64,000 nt of DNA from JBOGUF01 sp050696075 (GCA_050696075.1 JBOGUF010000126.1:1-64000); one strand, 5' to 3'. Positions 24,661-33,044 are shown, numbered from the stretch's first letter. Numbers and translations are program-made. Notes: a model not told the origin generated them from the sequence alone.

Positions 24661-24666
24661 GTATAC
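24661..24666 (+). promoter_or_regulatory. -10 box (TATACT) of cas2
   Basis: GGTGTATACTCG just after the last repeat; TATACT is about 60 bp before the cas2 start. The -35 region would fall in the last repeat. Confidence 0.4.
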
Positions 24667-24725
24667 TCGTCGGTAACGTAAACACATCATGAGCGACGCG
24701 GTGTACGTGCTATGGGAGAGCCCCG

Positions 24726-24998
24726 ATGCTCCTCGTCGTCGCCTACGACGTGACCGACGACCGGCGGCGGGCACGCCTGCATACCTTCCTGCTCAGCTAC
24801 GGCGTAGCGGTCCAGGAAAGCGTCTTCGAGTGCGAGGCGGATGCGCCCCAGGAGCGGGCGCTGAAACGCGGCGTGGCCCGCATCGCGCGGGCGCGCGCTG
24901 ACAAGGTCCACTTCTACCGGCTCTGCGCCGAGTGCGCCGCCGTCACCGCGGAGTTGACCGGCCCGCGCCCGGCCTCACCACTCGTGTATGTCGTCTGA
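24726..24998 (+). CDS. cas2: CRISPR Cas2
   Basis: 90 aa. ATG 24726 follows GGGAGAG. MLLVVAYDVTDDRRRARLHTFLLSYGVAVQESVFECE is the Cas2 ferredoxin-like strand 1 and helix 1 with the conserved Asp (YDVTDD). Cas2 dimers bridge two Cas1 dimers in spacer integration. It is downstream of the array and 82 bp before the reverse transcriptase gene on the same strand. Confidence 0.93.
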   Translation: MLLVVAYDVTDDRRRARLHTFLLSYGVAVQESVFECEADAPQERALKRGVARIARARADKVHFYRLCAECAAVTAELTGPRPASPLVYVV

Positions 24999-25040
24999 AA
25001 ACGCGGCGCCGTCGCCCGCCGCCTCTCCCGGCAGGGGTTA

Positions 25041-25070
25041 GCTCCCCCAGGATTGGGGTGCAGGGGGCCG
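25041..25070. repeat. Half copy of the dispersed G/C-hairpin repeat
   Basis: GCTCCCCCAGGATTGGGG followed by TGCAGGGGGCCG, lying between cas2 and the reverse transcriptase gene. Confidence 0.65.
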
Positions 25071-25080
25071 AACAACGCGC

Positions 25081-25998
25081 ATGGCAACCGATCTCGCCGA
25101 CCGCATCCTCCACCGCGATACCCTCCGCTTTGCCTGGCGGCGGGTTGAGGCCAATCGCGGCCTGCCGGGGGCCGACGGCGTCTCCATCGCCCGCTTTCGG
25201 CTGCGACTCGAGGAAAATCTGCTCACCCTTGCCGACGAGGTCCGCGACGGAACCTATCAGCCCGGCCCCGTGCGCCGGACGTCGATCCTGACCGGCACGA
25301 CGCGGCGCACCATCAGCATCCTCCCCGTGCGCGACCGGGTCCTCCAACGCGCCGCCCTCGATGTCCTCACCCCGGTCATCGACCCGACCTTTCTGCCGTG
25401 CAGCTTCGGCTACCGCCCCCACCGTTCCCTCTACGATGCCGTCGAACGCATCGTCCACCTGCGCGACCGCGGGCTGACCTGGGTCGTCGACGCGGACGTG
25501 CGCGACTGCTTCGGCAGCCTCGACCATCGCTTGCTCACGCGCTTCATCACCGAGGCGGCGCCGGACCCGACCGTTGCCCGCCTCCTCACCGCGTGGATCG
25601 CCCCGCCGCGCCGCAACGGCCGGCCCCCACCCGTTCGCGGCATCCCGCTCGGCGCCCCGATCTCGCCCCTCCTCTGCAATCTCTACCTGCACCGCCTCGA
25701 TCGCGGGCTCCGCCGCCGCTCCCTGCAGAGCGTCCGCTACGCCGACGACTTCGTCCTGCTCTGCAAAAGCGAATTCCAGGCCGAGTTCGCCCTGCGCGCC
25801 ACCGAAAAGATGCTCGGCGGGCTCGAACTGGCACTCCACCCCATCAAGACCCGCCTGGTCAGCTTCGACGACGGGTTCGACTTCCTCGGCGTCCGCTTCG
25901 AGGGGTCCGATTACAGCTATCAGGTCGACGGCAAGCGCATCACCGTCGACCACCTGCCGCCCGAGTACTTCTACTACCACGCGGACGGGTACGAGTAA
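25081..25998 (+). CDS. Stand-alone CRISPR-associated reverse transcriptase
   Basis: 305 aa from ATG 25081. Group-II-intron-like RT blocks in order: RVEANRGLPGADGVS (RT0/1), TRRTISILPVRDRVLQRA, PCSFGYRPHRSLYDAV, WVVDADVRDCFGSLDH (block 3 Asp), RGIPLGAPISPLLCNLYLHRLDRGL, and YADD at residues 220-223. After block 7 (FDFLGVRFEG) it ends within ~30 residues, with no maturase or HNH endonuclease domain, so it is not a working intron ORF. RTs next to cas1/cas2 in type III loci allow spacer capture from RNA; here RT is separate from Cas1 and no Cas6 is fused. Confidence 0.88.
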   Translation: MATDLADRILHRDTLRFAWRRVEANRGLPGADGVSIARFRLRLEENLLTLADEVRDGTYQPGPVRRTSILTGTTRRTISILPVRDRVLQRAALDVLTPVIDPTFLPCSFGYRPHRSLYDAVERIVHLRDRGLTWVVDADVRDCFGSLDHRLLTRFITEAAPDPTVARLLTAWIAPPRRNGRPPPVRGIPLGAPISPLLCNLYLHRLDRGLRRRSLQSVRYADDFVLLCKSEFQAEFALRATEKMLGGLELALHPIKTRLVSFDDGFDFLGVRFEGSDYSYQVDGKRITVDHLPPEYFYYHADGYE

Positions 25999-26073
25999 CG
26001 AGGATGCCCGAAGCCCGGAATGGCGGTGTCCGGCCGCTGCTGGCGACGCCCGCCTGACTGAGACGTCTGGACG

Positions 26074-26589
26074 CTACGCCAGCGTCAGGATGTCGTCCAT
26101 GTGGTGGTACGGCACGCCAAGGTGCTTATTGCGCCACTGGCGGTCATTGCCGATGAGGGCATAAGCGTTCGCCAGCCGCGCGGTTGCGATCACACAGGCG
26201 TCAGGCAGCTTGAGGCCGGTCTGCCCGCGAACATATGCCGTCTCAATCGCATGACGTTGATCGAGTTCTATGATGTGCATTCTTGGCAAGGTGAGGAGCC
26301 CTCGGTGGATCGCGTTGACACGATCAGCGTTGCCGTCGCGCGCGGGGCGTGTCACCGCCTCTGCCAGAGTGATCGTCGAGATCACCACGGACAGATCGGG
26401 ATGCCGTAGCAGGGGACGCAACAAGTCCGTCACTGGGCGTTGGGCTACGAGCACGGCGATGATGGCCGCACTATCCAGGCAGATTGGTTGATCGGCCAGG
26501 ATCGCGCGGTGAATGAGTACGTCTAGGAATTGGCTGGCTCCGGTGTCCGGCTCGCGATCTGGTCGAGGAAGGCTTCTCGTTCCTCCCAA
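26074..26589 (-). CDS. PIN-domain toxin (VapC-like)
   Basis: The PIN core starts near ICLDSAAIIAVLVAQ and runs through TITLAEAVTRP and GLKLPDACVIATARLANAYALIGND, giving the acidic residues (D, E, D, D) of the RNase site. The start is uncertain: no ATG fits; the TTG at 26589 gives 171 aa and overlaps the antitoxin gene by 67 bp, while the conserved part begins about 35 residues later. Known: VapC-type toxins cut tRNA or rRNA. It is the second gene of a pair with the AbrB-type antitoxin. Confidence 0.78.
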   Translation of the reverse strand: MGGTRSLPRPDREPDTGASQFLDVLIHRAILADQPICLDSAAIIAVLVAQRPVTDLLRPLLRHPDLSVVISTITLAEAVTRPARDGNADRVNAIHRGLLTLPRMHIIELDQRHAIETAYVRGQTGLKLPDACVIATARLANAYALIGNDRQWRNKHLGVPYHHMDDILTLA

Positions 26590-26852
26590 CCTCCTCGCTC
26601 CTCCTCAATGAAGCGGTTAATGTCCTCCCAATCGGCAAAGTAGTCGCTCAGCAGCCCTTCCAACGGCGGGTTGGGCTCGCACGTCGCTGGTCGCAGCAAC
26701 GCTTGCACACCGATGACCTCGAACTCGACCGTGTCACCAGTGGAGATATTCAGGCGGCGACAAAGCTCGGCCGGAAGGGTAACAGCATGGCGGCCCGTGA
26801 CCTTTGCGCGGTAGGTGTGGGGTGTGTGCCGTTCGTTGGAGACGGTGGGCAT
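26523..26852 (-). CDS. AbrB/MazE/SpoVT-type antitoxin
   Basis: 109 aa. ATG 26852 is preceded by AAAGGA; an upstream GTG (26870) is less likely. Residues ~13-55 are a swapped-hairpin AbrB domain: YRAKVTGRHAVTLPAELCRRLNISTGDTVEFEVI. The C-terminal part (LLSDYFADWEDINRFIEEERGGWEERE) is the toxin-binding region. It precedes and overlaps the PIN gene, the usual antitoxin-first order, and should repress its own promoter. Confidence 0.82.
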   Translation of the reverse strand: MPTVSNERHTPHTYRAKVTGRHAVTLPAELCRRLNISTGDTVEFEVIGVQALLRPATCEPNPPLEGLLSDYFADWEDINRFIEEERGGWEEREAFLDQIASRTPEPANS

Positions 26853-26896
26853 GGCGTGGTCCTTTCTCACATCGCCACGTTACCATGAGGGCGACC

Positions 26897-27181
26897 TCAA
26901 TTCAATGAACGACGACCTGTTCTCATTGAGAAGCTCAATTGCAGACCCTGGTGTCGCGTCTTTCGCTGTTCGCCCTCAGACGGCTCCGATGTCGTTGGTT
27001 GCTTCTCCTTCTGCGCTTCGGCCCGTCGCCAGCGTTCGTTGAGGAGTCGTTCGCGTCGCTGCCACCCCTGACGCTCCTCGCGCAGAAAGCGCTTGACGTC
27101 TTCTCGGTCCGTGAAGTAGTCCCGCGGGAGTCCCCTGGCCGGCGGGATACCATCGTCGCGCTCAGATGTGCCAAGTCGCAC
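26897..27181 (-). pseudogene. Relic of an AbrB-type antitoxin (C-terminal half)
   Basis: The frame contains PPARGLPRDYFTDREDVKRFLREERQGWQRRERLLNERW, which aligns with the C-terminal half of the neighbouring antitoxin (DYFADWEDINRFIEEERGGWEERE). The AbrB DNA-binding half is missing and the rest of the frame is not conserved. It lies directly upstream of the intact antitoxin on the same strand: a decayed tandem duplication, or remains of another module. Confidence 0.6.
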
Positions 27182-27191
27182 ACCGAACGCC

Positions 27192-28070
27192 TCATCCCGC
27201 TTCCGTCTCGATCACCAGCACGCCATCGGCCACCCGCACGTCGGTTGGCGTCAAATCAAAGCGGGCCATCAGCGCCGCGAATTGCCCCTCCAGGATATCG
27301 GCGAAGGCATCTTCCTCCAGAAAGCGCCCGGCGGGGCCGTCGACGCGGGCATCGACCACCACCAGCCGGCCGTTCCGCACGGCGAGGTCGCCGCGGTAGG
27401 TGCTGCGCGACCCGTAGAGGTCGAAACCGACGCTGATCTCACCCGCTCGGATCTGCACCCGCGGGTTCTCGACCGGGTCGAACGACTGGCCATAGCTGGC
27501 GAGCCTTTCATTGATCTCCGCTTCGGTGATCCGCAGTCGCCCGCTCGGTTCGACCGGCAACCGCTCGATCCCCGCCACCCGCGTGGCAATCCCCTCGTCC
27601 ACTTCCGCCTCGATCGCGTTGGTCAGCAGCGGCCGCCCGACCAGCCAGGCGAAGCCGCCGGCCACGGCGCAAATCATCACCAGTGCGACCACCCCCAGGA
27701 TGCACCCGTGCGGACCGCGCGTGAATTGCGGATTCGTCCGCGGCTGAACGGTGGGGGCGAGGGGATAGTGCTGGGGGATGGGGGATGGGGAATGGGGAAC
27801 GGGAGAGGGAGATGGCGCGGTTGGCGGAGGGCTCGGTGGGGCGGCCGCGCGGGGGGCGGTCCGCGTTGCTGAGGCTGTCGGCGGCGGCGTGGGCCAGCGG
27901 ATTGCCTGGGTCTCCTGGAGCGACGGGTCGAACCGCGCCCGCGTTGCGGTGATCCGCTGTCCCAGTTGATGCCGTTGCGGTAATAACTGCCCGCACGAGC
28001 GGCACGCCTGCGCCGTCGCCAGGTTCCGGGTCCCACAGTGCGGACAGAAGACGCCCGGCGAGCGGTCCAC
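27192..28070 (-). CDS. Zinc-ribbon, single-TM protein with DUF2993/LmeA-like domain
   Basis: 292 aa from GTG 28070. A zinc ribbon opens the protein (FCPHCGTRNLATAQACRSCGQLL, residues 8-30), then a Pro/Ser-rich linker encoded partly by a 7-bp repeat, a TM helix (GCILGVVALVMICAVAGGFAWLVG), and an outside domain with ITEAEINERLASYG and GDLAVRNGRLVVVDARVDGP resembling DUF2993 (LmeA-type, lipid-handling in envelope). No ribosome site is seen: a 7-bp repeat occupies that place. Function inferred only from the domain. Confidence 0.65.
   Translation of the reverse strand: MDRSPGVFCPHCGTRNLATAQACRSCGQLLPQRHQLGQRITATRARFDPSLQETQAIRWPTPPPTASATRTAPRAAAPPSPPPTAPSPSPVPHSPSPIPQHYPLAPTVQPRTNPQFTRGPHGCILGVVALVMICAVAGGFAWLVGRPLLTNAIEAEVDEGIATRVAGIERLPVEPSGRLRITEAEINERLASYGQSFDPVENPRVQIRAGEISVGFDLYGSRSTYRGDLAVRNGRLVVVDARVDGPAGRFLEEDAFADILEGQFAALMARFDLTPTDVRVADGVLVIETEAG
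27772..27815. repeat. In-frame heptanucleotide repeat in the zinc-ribbon gene
   Basis: Units GGGGGAT, GGGGAAT, GGGGAAC, GGGAGAG with 7-bp period encode a SPSPVPHSPSPIPQ linker. Confidence 0.7.
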
Positions 28071-28073
28071 GTC

Positions 28074-28105
28074 AGACGACAGGCGACAGGCGACAGGCGA
28101 CAGGA
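28074..28105. repeat. Heptanucleotide repeat at a translation start
   Basis: Four GGCGACA/AGGCGAC units directly upstream of GTG 28070, where the ribosome site of the zinc-ribbon gene should be. Confidence 0.75.
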
Positions 28106-28208
28106 GTTACCGACCATAGTGCCTTCATCAGTTGGTGACTGCCCTTTCTTCGGCTCGACCAAGAGCCAACGCCATGCCTGCCATCGACCACCCAATCTCC
28201 TGCCGCCT

Positions 28209-28250
28209 GCGCCTGACCCCCGACCCCCGACTCCTGACCCCTAACGCCTA
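28209..28250. repeat. Degenerate heptanucleotide repeat
   Basis: Units of the type ACCCCCG, ACTCCTG, ACCCCTA with 7-bp period end at the stop codon of the PIN gene. Confidence 0.55.
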
Positions 28251-28673
28251 TGCGTCGCCCAGCACGTTCGGGTCGACGGCGAAGGCGTCGCCGACGCCAA
28301 GGCGTTTCATCACAACCCGGCTAATCGCGTCGGTGAGGGATTGCGGGGGCGTGCCGTCGCGCTGGGTCATCAGCCGCCGCGCCTCCTGCTCATCCTCCTC
28401 GGTCGCGTGGTAGATCGGCAGCTTCATCTCGTGCAGCCAGCGCCGGGCCACCGCCGGACCGGCGCCGATGCTGAGCAGGTCGAACGTCTCGACCACGACG
28501 TGGTTGGTCGTGAAGAGCCGGTAGCCGCCGGCAAGCAGATCGCGGTAGGCCTCGACCGCCGCGGAATGCACGGCGTCGTCGCGGTCGACGAGCGCCACGA
28601 TGGCCGAGGAATCGATGAATGCGACGGGGATATCCCGGCCAATAGCGGCCGGCGACGCGGGGGAGCTTGCCAT
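28248..28673 (-). CDS. PIN-domain toxin
   Basis: 141 aa from ATG 28673. VAFIDSSAIVALVDRDDAVH, FTTNHVVVETFDLLS and QSLTDAISRVVMKRLGVGDAFAVD give the D, E, D, D catalytic set of a PIN RNase. It begins 6 bp after the stop of the HTH gene, as in toxin-antitoxin operons where the DNA-binding antitoxin comes first. The protein ends at a 7-bp repeat. Confidence 0.85.
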   Translation of the reverse strand: MASSPASPAAIGRDIPVAFIDSSAIVALVDRDDAVHSAAVEAYRDLLAGGYRLFTTNHVVVETFDLLSIGAGPAVARRWLHEMKLPIYHATEEDEQEARRLMTQRDGTPPQSLTDAISRVVMKRLGVGDAFAVDPNVLGDA

Positions 28674-28679
28674 GGTCGC

Positions 28680-28991
28680 CTATCGCCTCCACCAAAACGC
28701 GCGCCGGTAGGCGTCCTTCCCGTCGGCGATATTTGTGCCGCCGCCGGCCCCGATCCCGATCACCCCGCCCAACGGGTCGACGTCGGCCGCGGGCCGCAGC
28801 TTGGCGAGGAAACTCTGTTGCTCGCGCTGGACCGCCTGGAACGCGGTCAACTCGGCCGCGTCGATGAACCATTGACCGCCGAGCCGCCGCCCGCGCAGCC
28901 GTCCCTCCCGCAGGTAGCGCCGCACCTGCTCCGTCGATCGTTCGAGCACGCGCGCCGCCTCGGCGACGCCGAGGCGCTCTTCGTTGTCCAT
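28680..28991 (-). CDS. HTH (excisionase/MerR-like) antitoxin or regulator of the PIN toxin
   Basis: 103 aa. ATG 28991 follows GGAGGG at 7-8 nt. An N-terminal winged HTH, ERLGVAEAARVLERSTEQVRRYLREGRLRGRRLGGQWFID, is the excisionase/BldC-like helix-turn-helix; the C-terminal half is short and non-conserved and may bind the PIN toxin. Tight operon with the PIN gene; a dyad upstream (29039-29057) is the likely operator. Confidence 0.8.
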   Translation of the reverse strand: MDNEERLGVAEAARVLERSTEQVRRYLREGRLRGRRLGGQWFIDAAELTAFQAVQREQQSFLAKLRPAADVDPLGGVIGIGAGGGTNIADGKDAYRRAFWWRR

Positions 28992-29038
28992 CCCGTCACC
29001 CTCCCCACCGGCGGTTGGCGCTCGGCAACGTTCAATTG

Positions 29039-29057
29039 TTGTCGTACACAACGACAA
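29039..29057. promoter_or_regulatory. Candidate operator of the HTH-PIN module
   Basis: TTGTCGT and ACGACAA form a 7-bp inverted repeat with a 5-bp spacer (ACACA), about 50 bp upstream of the HTH gene. A minus-strand TATACT (29096-29091) further upstream could be its -10 box, putting the dyad in the leader. Confidence 0.45.
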
Positions 29058-29206
29058 TCGCGGCGTCCAAGCCGTCTGCCGGTGCCCTCTAGTATAGAGC
29101 GCAACACCAAACCCCGATAGCCCCTTTGGGCCGCTTTTTTGACCGCGGTTTAATGCGACGGCCGCGGTATCCTGCCGGAGTTGGTCGTCATGCTGGAGGT
29201 CGGACT

Positions 29207-30154
29207 GTGGATGAGCGGGAAGCGGCGCGAGACGGGGCGGCGACAGAAGTCGAGGACGGCGTCTGGTTGATCGACCTCGGCTTTCAAGGGCGAACTGGCG
29301 TCATCGGGGCGTACCTCCTCGCCGGCAACGACGAGCTGGCGCTGATCGAGTCCGGGCCAGCGACGACCCTGCCGGCGCTATGGGGCGGCATCCGCGCCGC
29401 CGGCTTCGACCCCGCGCGGCTGACGACGGTCCTCTTGACCCATATCCACCTCGATCACGGCGGGGCAACCGGGCCGCTGGCCCGCGACAACCCGGACCTG
29501 GTCGTCTACGTCCACCCCGTCGGCGCGCCGCATCTGGTCGATCCCAGCAAGTTAGTCGCGAGCGCCACCCGCATCTACGGCGACCAAATGGGTCCGCTCT
29601 GGGGCGAGATCATCCCCATCCCGGAGCAGCAGGTGCGGCCCTTGGCGGAGGGCGAGACGCTCTCGGTCGCGGGCCGCGTCCTCTCCGCCCTCTTCACCCC
29701 CGGCCACGCCTCGCATCATGTCGCGTTCTGGGACGCCGCCGCGGGCGCGGCCTACACCGGGGACGTCGGCGGCATCCGCATGCCCGGCACCGTCTACGTC
29801 TGCCCGCCGACCCCGCCGCCGGATCTCGACCCGGACGCCTGGCGCGAAAGCGTTGTTCGCCTCCAAACCCTCGCCCCCCGCCGCCTCTACCTGACGCACT
29901 ACGGCCCCTACGACGACGCGGCGCCGCACCTCGCTCAACTCGCCCCCCACCTCGACGACTTCCTGACCATCGGCGAGCGCGCCCTCGCCGGCGGCGCTGA
30001 CCAGGCGCAGCTCACCGCTCTTCTCCACGACCGGATGGCCGCGGAGCTCGGCGACGTGCCGGAGGATGTCCTGGTAAACCTCGAGTGGGCCACCCCCTCC
30101 TACATGGCCGCGCTCGGCCTGACGCGCTTCTGGCGGAAGCGGCAAGGGACGTAG
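29207..30154 (+). CDS. Metallo-beta-lactamase-fold hydrolase
   Basis: 315 aa. GTG 29207 is chosen for GGAGG 7 nt upstream; the frame is open to 29126. The HxHxDH motif is THIHLDHGG, followed by FTPGHASHHVAFWD and YTGDVGG (metal ligands His and Asp), and a late HYGPYDD. This fits the glyoxalase II-like MBL family seen in actinobacteria and Chloroflexota, acting on thioesters or lactones; the substrate is unknown. Single-gene unit. Confidence 0.85.
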   Translation: MDEREAARDGAATEVEDGVWLIDLGFQGRTGVIGAYLLAGNDELALIESGPATTLPALWGGIRAAGFDPARLTTVLLTHIHLDHGGATGPLARDNPDLVVYVHPVGAPHLVDPSKLVASATRIYGDQMGPLWGEIIPIPEQQVRPLAEGETLSVAGRVLSALFTPGHASHHVAFWDAAAGAAYTGDVGGIRMPGTVYVCPPTPPPDLDPDAWRESVVRLQTLAPRRLYLTHYGPYDDAAPHLAQLAPHLDDFLTIGERALAGGADQAQLTALLHDRMAAELGDVPEDVLVNLEWATPSYMAALGLTRFWRKRQGT

Positions 30155-30429
30155 GGCGGCCAGGCGGCCAGGCGGCCAGGCGGCCAGGACGGCGAGGGCG
30201 GCAAGAAGATTCCGACGTTCTCCATGCCTCGTACCCTCACTGCACGCAAACAGCCCCGCCGGCCCTGTGGAAAGCACCCTGCTCACCACAGCCCTGGAAG
30301 GGCTTCGTCGGTTCAGCCCGGCGTTTCAACGCCGGGTAGCACCGCCGGGTAGCACCGCCCTTGCCGCCTCCCGCCTTGCCGCCTCCCGCCCTTCCCGCCG
30401 TCCCGCCTTCCCGCCTCGCCGCCCTACGT
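30155..30429. other. Repeat-filled intergenic stretch
   Basis: 30155-30200 holds GGCGGCCA units in an 8-bp period; 30287-30338 is a single copy of the CTTCGTCGGTT repeat seen after the cmr operon; 30345-30425 has CTTGCCGCCTCCCGC-like units. No gene is supported. Confidence 0.6.
30287..30338. repeat. Single-arm copy of the cmr-downstream repeat
   Basis: CACAGCCCTGGAAGGGCTTC, then GTCGGTTCAGCC and a GGCGTTTCAACGCC hairpin. The order is the same as in the 22.8-kb element. Confidence 0.7.
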
Positions 30430-30927
30430 CTACGCGATCGCCGCCTCATCCTCCTTCACCACCACCTCAACGCTCCCAGTGCGGGGCGGTACGAGCGGCA
30501 GGTGGAGGCAGGCGACAATGTTGTCGTCCGCTGCGACGCGGCAATGGCGCTCCAGGCCGCAGCCGAGGCAGCGGTGGACGATCGCCTGCTCGCCCTTCGG
30601 TCGGTGGAAGGTGCCGACCGGGGCCATCAGGGAGCGGCAGTCGCTCGCCCGGTCCCCCGGCGTCGAGCCGTCGACGTGGCGGGAATAGAGGCAGAGCGGG
30701 CAATGGTTCCGGTGCCGCCCACCGGAGACGGTCGGCCCGATGAACGCCTTGCAGTGCCCGCACTTGAACGATTCCTGCCCGTCGGCGCGAAAGGGCTTGG
30801 CGCCCCCGCGGGCGCCTCGTTCCCGATGATCCCGCCGCCGCCGGTGGCCGCGGGGGCGGCGATCGTCACGATACGTGTCGTCGTGGTCCTCGTACTCTCT
30901 GATGTTCTCGATGTCGCGGTAACGCAA
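30430..30927 (-). CDS. RNHCP-domain zinc-binding protein
   Basis: 165 aa, probable TTG start at 30927 with GGAGAG 7 nt upstream. A charged, Arg/Asp-rich N-terminus of ~50 residues precedes the RNHCP domain: FKCGHCKAFIGP, RHRNHCPLCLYSRHVD, PGDRASDC, VHRCLGCGLERHCRVAADD. Several CxxC pairs suggest two zinc sites. The family is widespread and uncharacterised. Confidence 0.85.
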   Translation of the reverse strand: MRYRDIENIREYEDHDDTYRDDRRPRGHRRRRDHRERGARGGAKPFRADGQESFKCGHCKAFIGPTVSGGRHRNHCPLCLYSRHVDGSTPGDRASDCRSLMAPVGTFHRPKGEQAIVHRCLGCGLERHCRVAADDNIVACLHLPLVPPRTGSVEVVVKEDEAAIA

Positions 30928-31661
30928 GGGAATGCTCTCCAGTCAGCGTGCATGTGCATGTGCATGCGCGGTTGGTCGACGTCGTGCTGGACTGGCAATC
31001 CGCGGTGATCATGCAGACTCCTCAGATCTAGGCGGCATCAAGCCGCGGTCGTCATCGTGAACGTCGGGACCGGCCGCCCGGCCGATCCTGGTCGCCCCAT
31101 AACCCCCGGCGGCATCCCGCCGGGGAGGTATTTCGTGCCATCAAGTTCAGGAGAGCTGTCGTGGGGAGGTGCGCCGCACAGCGCGAGACCACGCCGCATG
31201 GACCCCACGACGATGTCGGCGCGGCGCGCTCCGCGAACGGGAGACGCGTCGATGCGCCGAAGCCGCGACGTGAGCGGCCAGGGTCGGGCGTGATGTGCAA
31301 CGAGGAATCGTTCCGGTACGCGCAATCTCGCGAGCAGCGTCAGGCGCTACCCACCACAACGATCACGCGAAGACGAACGGAAGAACCGAGGAAATAACGG
31401 GACGCGCCCGAACCTAGCCGTCCATCGCCGCGGCGGCAACAAGCACACTGGTCAGGTACAACATTAAGGCCTTTCCCTCTAGCAAGCGCGGGCGCTGCCC
31501 ACTTCCGGCCGCGCGGACACCGCACGACCAACAAAGACCAGACGGAAGCCACCGCCTGGCGCCGTCGCCACTCTAGCGACCAGCCCGCGCGAAGTCAATA
31601 CGTCCGGCGGCTGACTTGCGCGATACAATCACGGCAGACGCATACGACAGGAGGTCGGCCC
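30928..31661. other. Gene-free stretch of about 730 bp
   Basis: No frame on either strand looks coding. Three GTGCAT units (30948-30966) are the only tandem repeat. The base composition is a little lower in GC after 31300. The last 40 bp hold the promoter of the Uma2 gene. Confidence 0.5.
31623..31628 (+). promoter_or_regulatory. -10 box (TACAAT) of the Uma2 gene
   Basis: GCGATACAATCACGG; predicted start about 31636, before the AGGAGG ribosome site near 31650. Confidence 0.45.
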
Positions 31662-32243
31662 ATGGCACTCGCCGTTCGATCAGCAGCAACAACCGAGGAC
31701 GTTCGCCCCCTCACTTACGATGATCTCCTCGCGACCCCGGAAGACGGCAAGCGGTACGAGATTGTAGGAGGGGAGTTATACGTGGCGGCATCGCCTGACC
31801 TGAAGCATCAGGATGCCTCTGGCGAGCTGTATGAGCGCTTTCGGGCGTTCGTGCGTCCTCGCCGACTCGGCCGCGTCTTTCACGCGCCGACCGACGTCAA
31901 GCTCACCGAGTACGATACGGTTGTGCCCGATGTCATATTCGTGAGCCGGGAACGAGCGCATATCATGCGTCCTGGCATGATCGAGGGCGCACCGGACCTG
32001 CTGGTCGAGGTCATTTCGCCGTCAACCCGACGACGGGATCGTGTGCATAAGGCGGCGCTGTATGCCTCCGCTGGTGTTCGCGAGTATTGGATCGTCGATC
32101 CGACCGTTGAGACGATCCTGATCCAGCGGCTCCAAGGCGGCCGCTACGTGCCTATTGAGACCATTGGCGGAATTCTTCACTCGACTGTGCTCGTCGGGTT
32201 TGAACTCGATGTGGCGCGGTTCTTTGCGTCGCTACCGCAATAA
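31662..32243 (+). CDS. Uma2-family (DUF820) putative endonuclease
   Basis: 193 aa from ATG 31662, with AGGAGG upstream. The Uma2 PD-(D/E)XK pattern is clear: RYEIVGGELYVAASPDLKHQ, VVPDVIFVSRE, PDLLVEVISPSTRRRDRVHKAALYASAGVREYWIVDP. This family is greatly expanded in Cyanobacteria and Chloroflexota; its role is unknown. The stop overlaps the region of the SDR start, so the two could be co-transcribed. Lower GC at third positions than neighbours suggests later arrival. Confidence 0.88.
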   Translation: MALAVRSAATTEDVRPLTYDDLLATPEDGKRYEIVGGELYVAASPDLKHQDASGELYERFRAFVRPRRLGRVFHAPTDVKLTEYDTVVPDVIFVSRERAHIMRPGMIEGAPDLLVEVISPSTRRRDRVHKAALYASAGVREYWIVDPTVETILIQRLQGGRYVPIETIGGILHSTVLVGFELDVARFFASLPQ

Positions 32244-32261
32244 GTGGAGAAGGACGTGGAG

Positions 32262-33044
32262 ATGCGGACGGAGACGGCGCCGGTTGGTCGCGGGCGCCTG
32301 GCGGGGAAAACGGCGCTCGTGACCGGCAGCACACGTGGGCTGGGGCGGACGACCGCGGAATGGCTAGCACAGGAGGGGGCGGCGATCGTCGTCTCCGGCC
32401 GCGACGCGGGGCCGGTCGCCGAATCGGTAGCGGCGATGCAGGCCCTCGGCGTCGACTCCTTCGGCATCTCGGCCGACCTGGCGCGGGTCGATGAGGCGCA
32501 CCGCCTCGCGCACGAGACACTGGCCCGCGTCGAGCGGCTCGACATCCTGGTCAACAACGCGGGCATGAGTCTCCGCGGCAATTTCTGGGACGTCACCGAC
32601 GCCGAGTGGGACGAGCAGGTCAACGTCAACCTACGCACCCCCTTCATCCTCGCCCAGCACGCCGCCAAGCACATGATCGCGCGGCGCATCCGAGGCCGGA
32701 TCGTCAACGTCAGCACGATCGGCGCCCACTCCTGCCACAAGGACGGCTGCGTCTACGACGCCGTCAAGGGCGCGGTCGAGGTGATGACGCGCAACATGGC
32801 CTACGAGCTCGGCCCGCACGGCGTCAGCGTCAACTGCGTCATCCCCGGCAACATCGCCGAGCGCCCCGGCAACCAGCCCGCCGAACGAAAGGACGTCTAC
32901 GCCCGCCGCATCCCCTTCGGCCGCGTCGGCCGCGCCGAGGACATCGCCGCCGCCGTCCGCTTCTTCTGCCTACCCGAATCCGAGTTCACCACCGGCCAGT
33001 CGTTGCTCGTCGACGGCGCCCACAACAGCTATCTGCCGGAGTAA
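32262..33044 (+). CDS. Short-chain dehydrogenase/reductase
   Basis: 260 aa from ATG 32262 (AGAAGGA upstream; GTG 32244 is possible). TGSTRGLGR is the cofactor loop; NNAG, the catalytic Ser (VNVSTIGAHS) and Y-x-x-x-K (YDAVKGAVEV) are all present, followed by NCVIPGNIAERPG. A classical SDR of the FabG type; substrate unknown. It follows the Uma2 gene by 18 bp. Confidence 0.88.
   Translation: MRTETAPVGRGRLAGKTALVTGSTRGLGRTTAEWLAQEGAAIVVSGRDAGPVAESVAAMQALGVDSFGISADLARVDEAHRLAHETLARVERLDILVNNAGMSLRGNFWDVTDAEWDEQVNVNLRTPFILAQHAAKHMIARRIRGRIVNVSTIGAHSCHKDGCVYDAVKGAVEVMTRNMAYELGPHGVSVNCVIPGNIAERPGNQPAERKDVYARRIPFGRVGRAEDIAAAVRFFCLPESEFTTGQSLLVDGAHNSYLPE

Noticed and set aside
25081..25998. Mobile group II intron
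   Set aside because: No maturase or endonuclease domain and no intron RNA domain V/VI-like sequence downstream; position beside cas2 favours a CRISPR role.
30928..31661. Several short frames in the 730-bp gap
   Set aside because: All are Arg/Ala/Pro-rich with no conserved feature and no start context; typical of random frames in GC-rich DNA.
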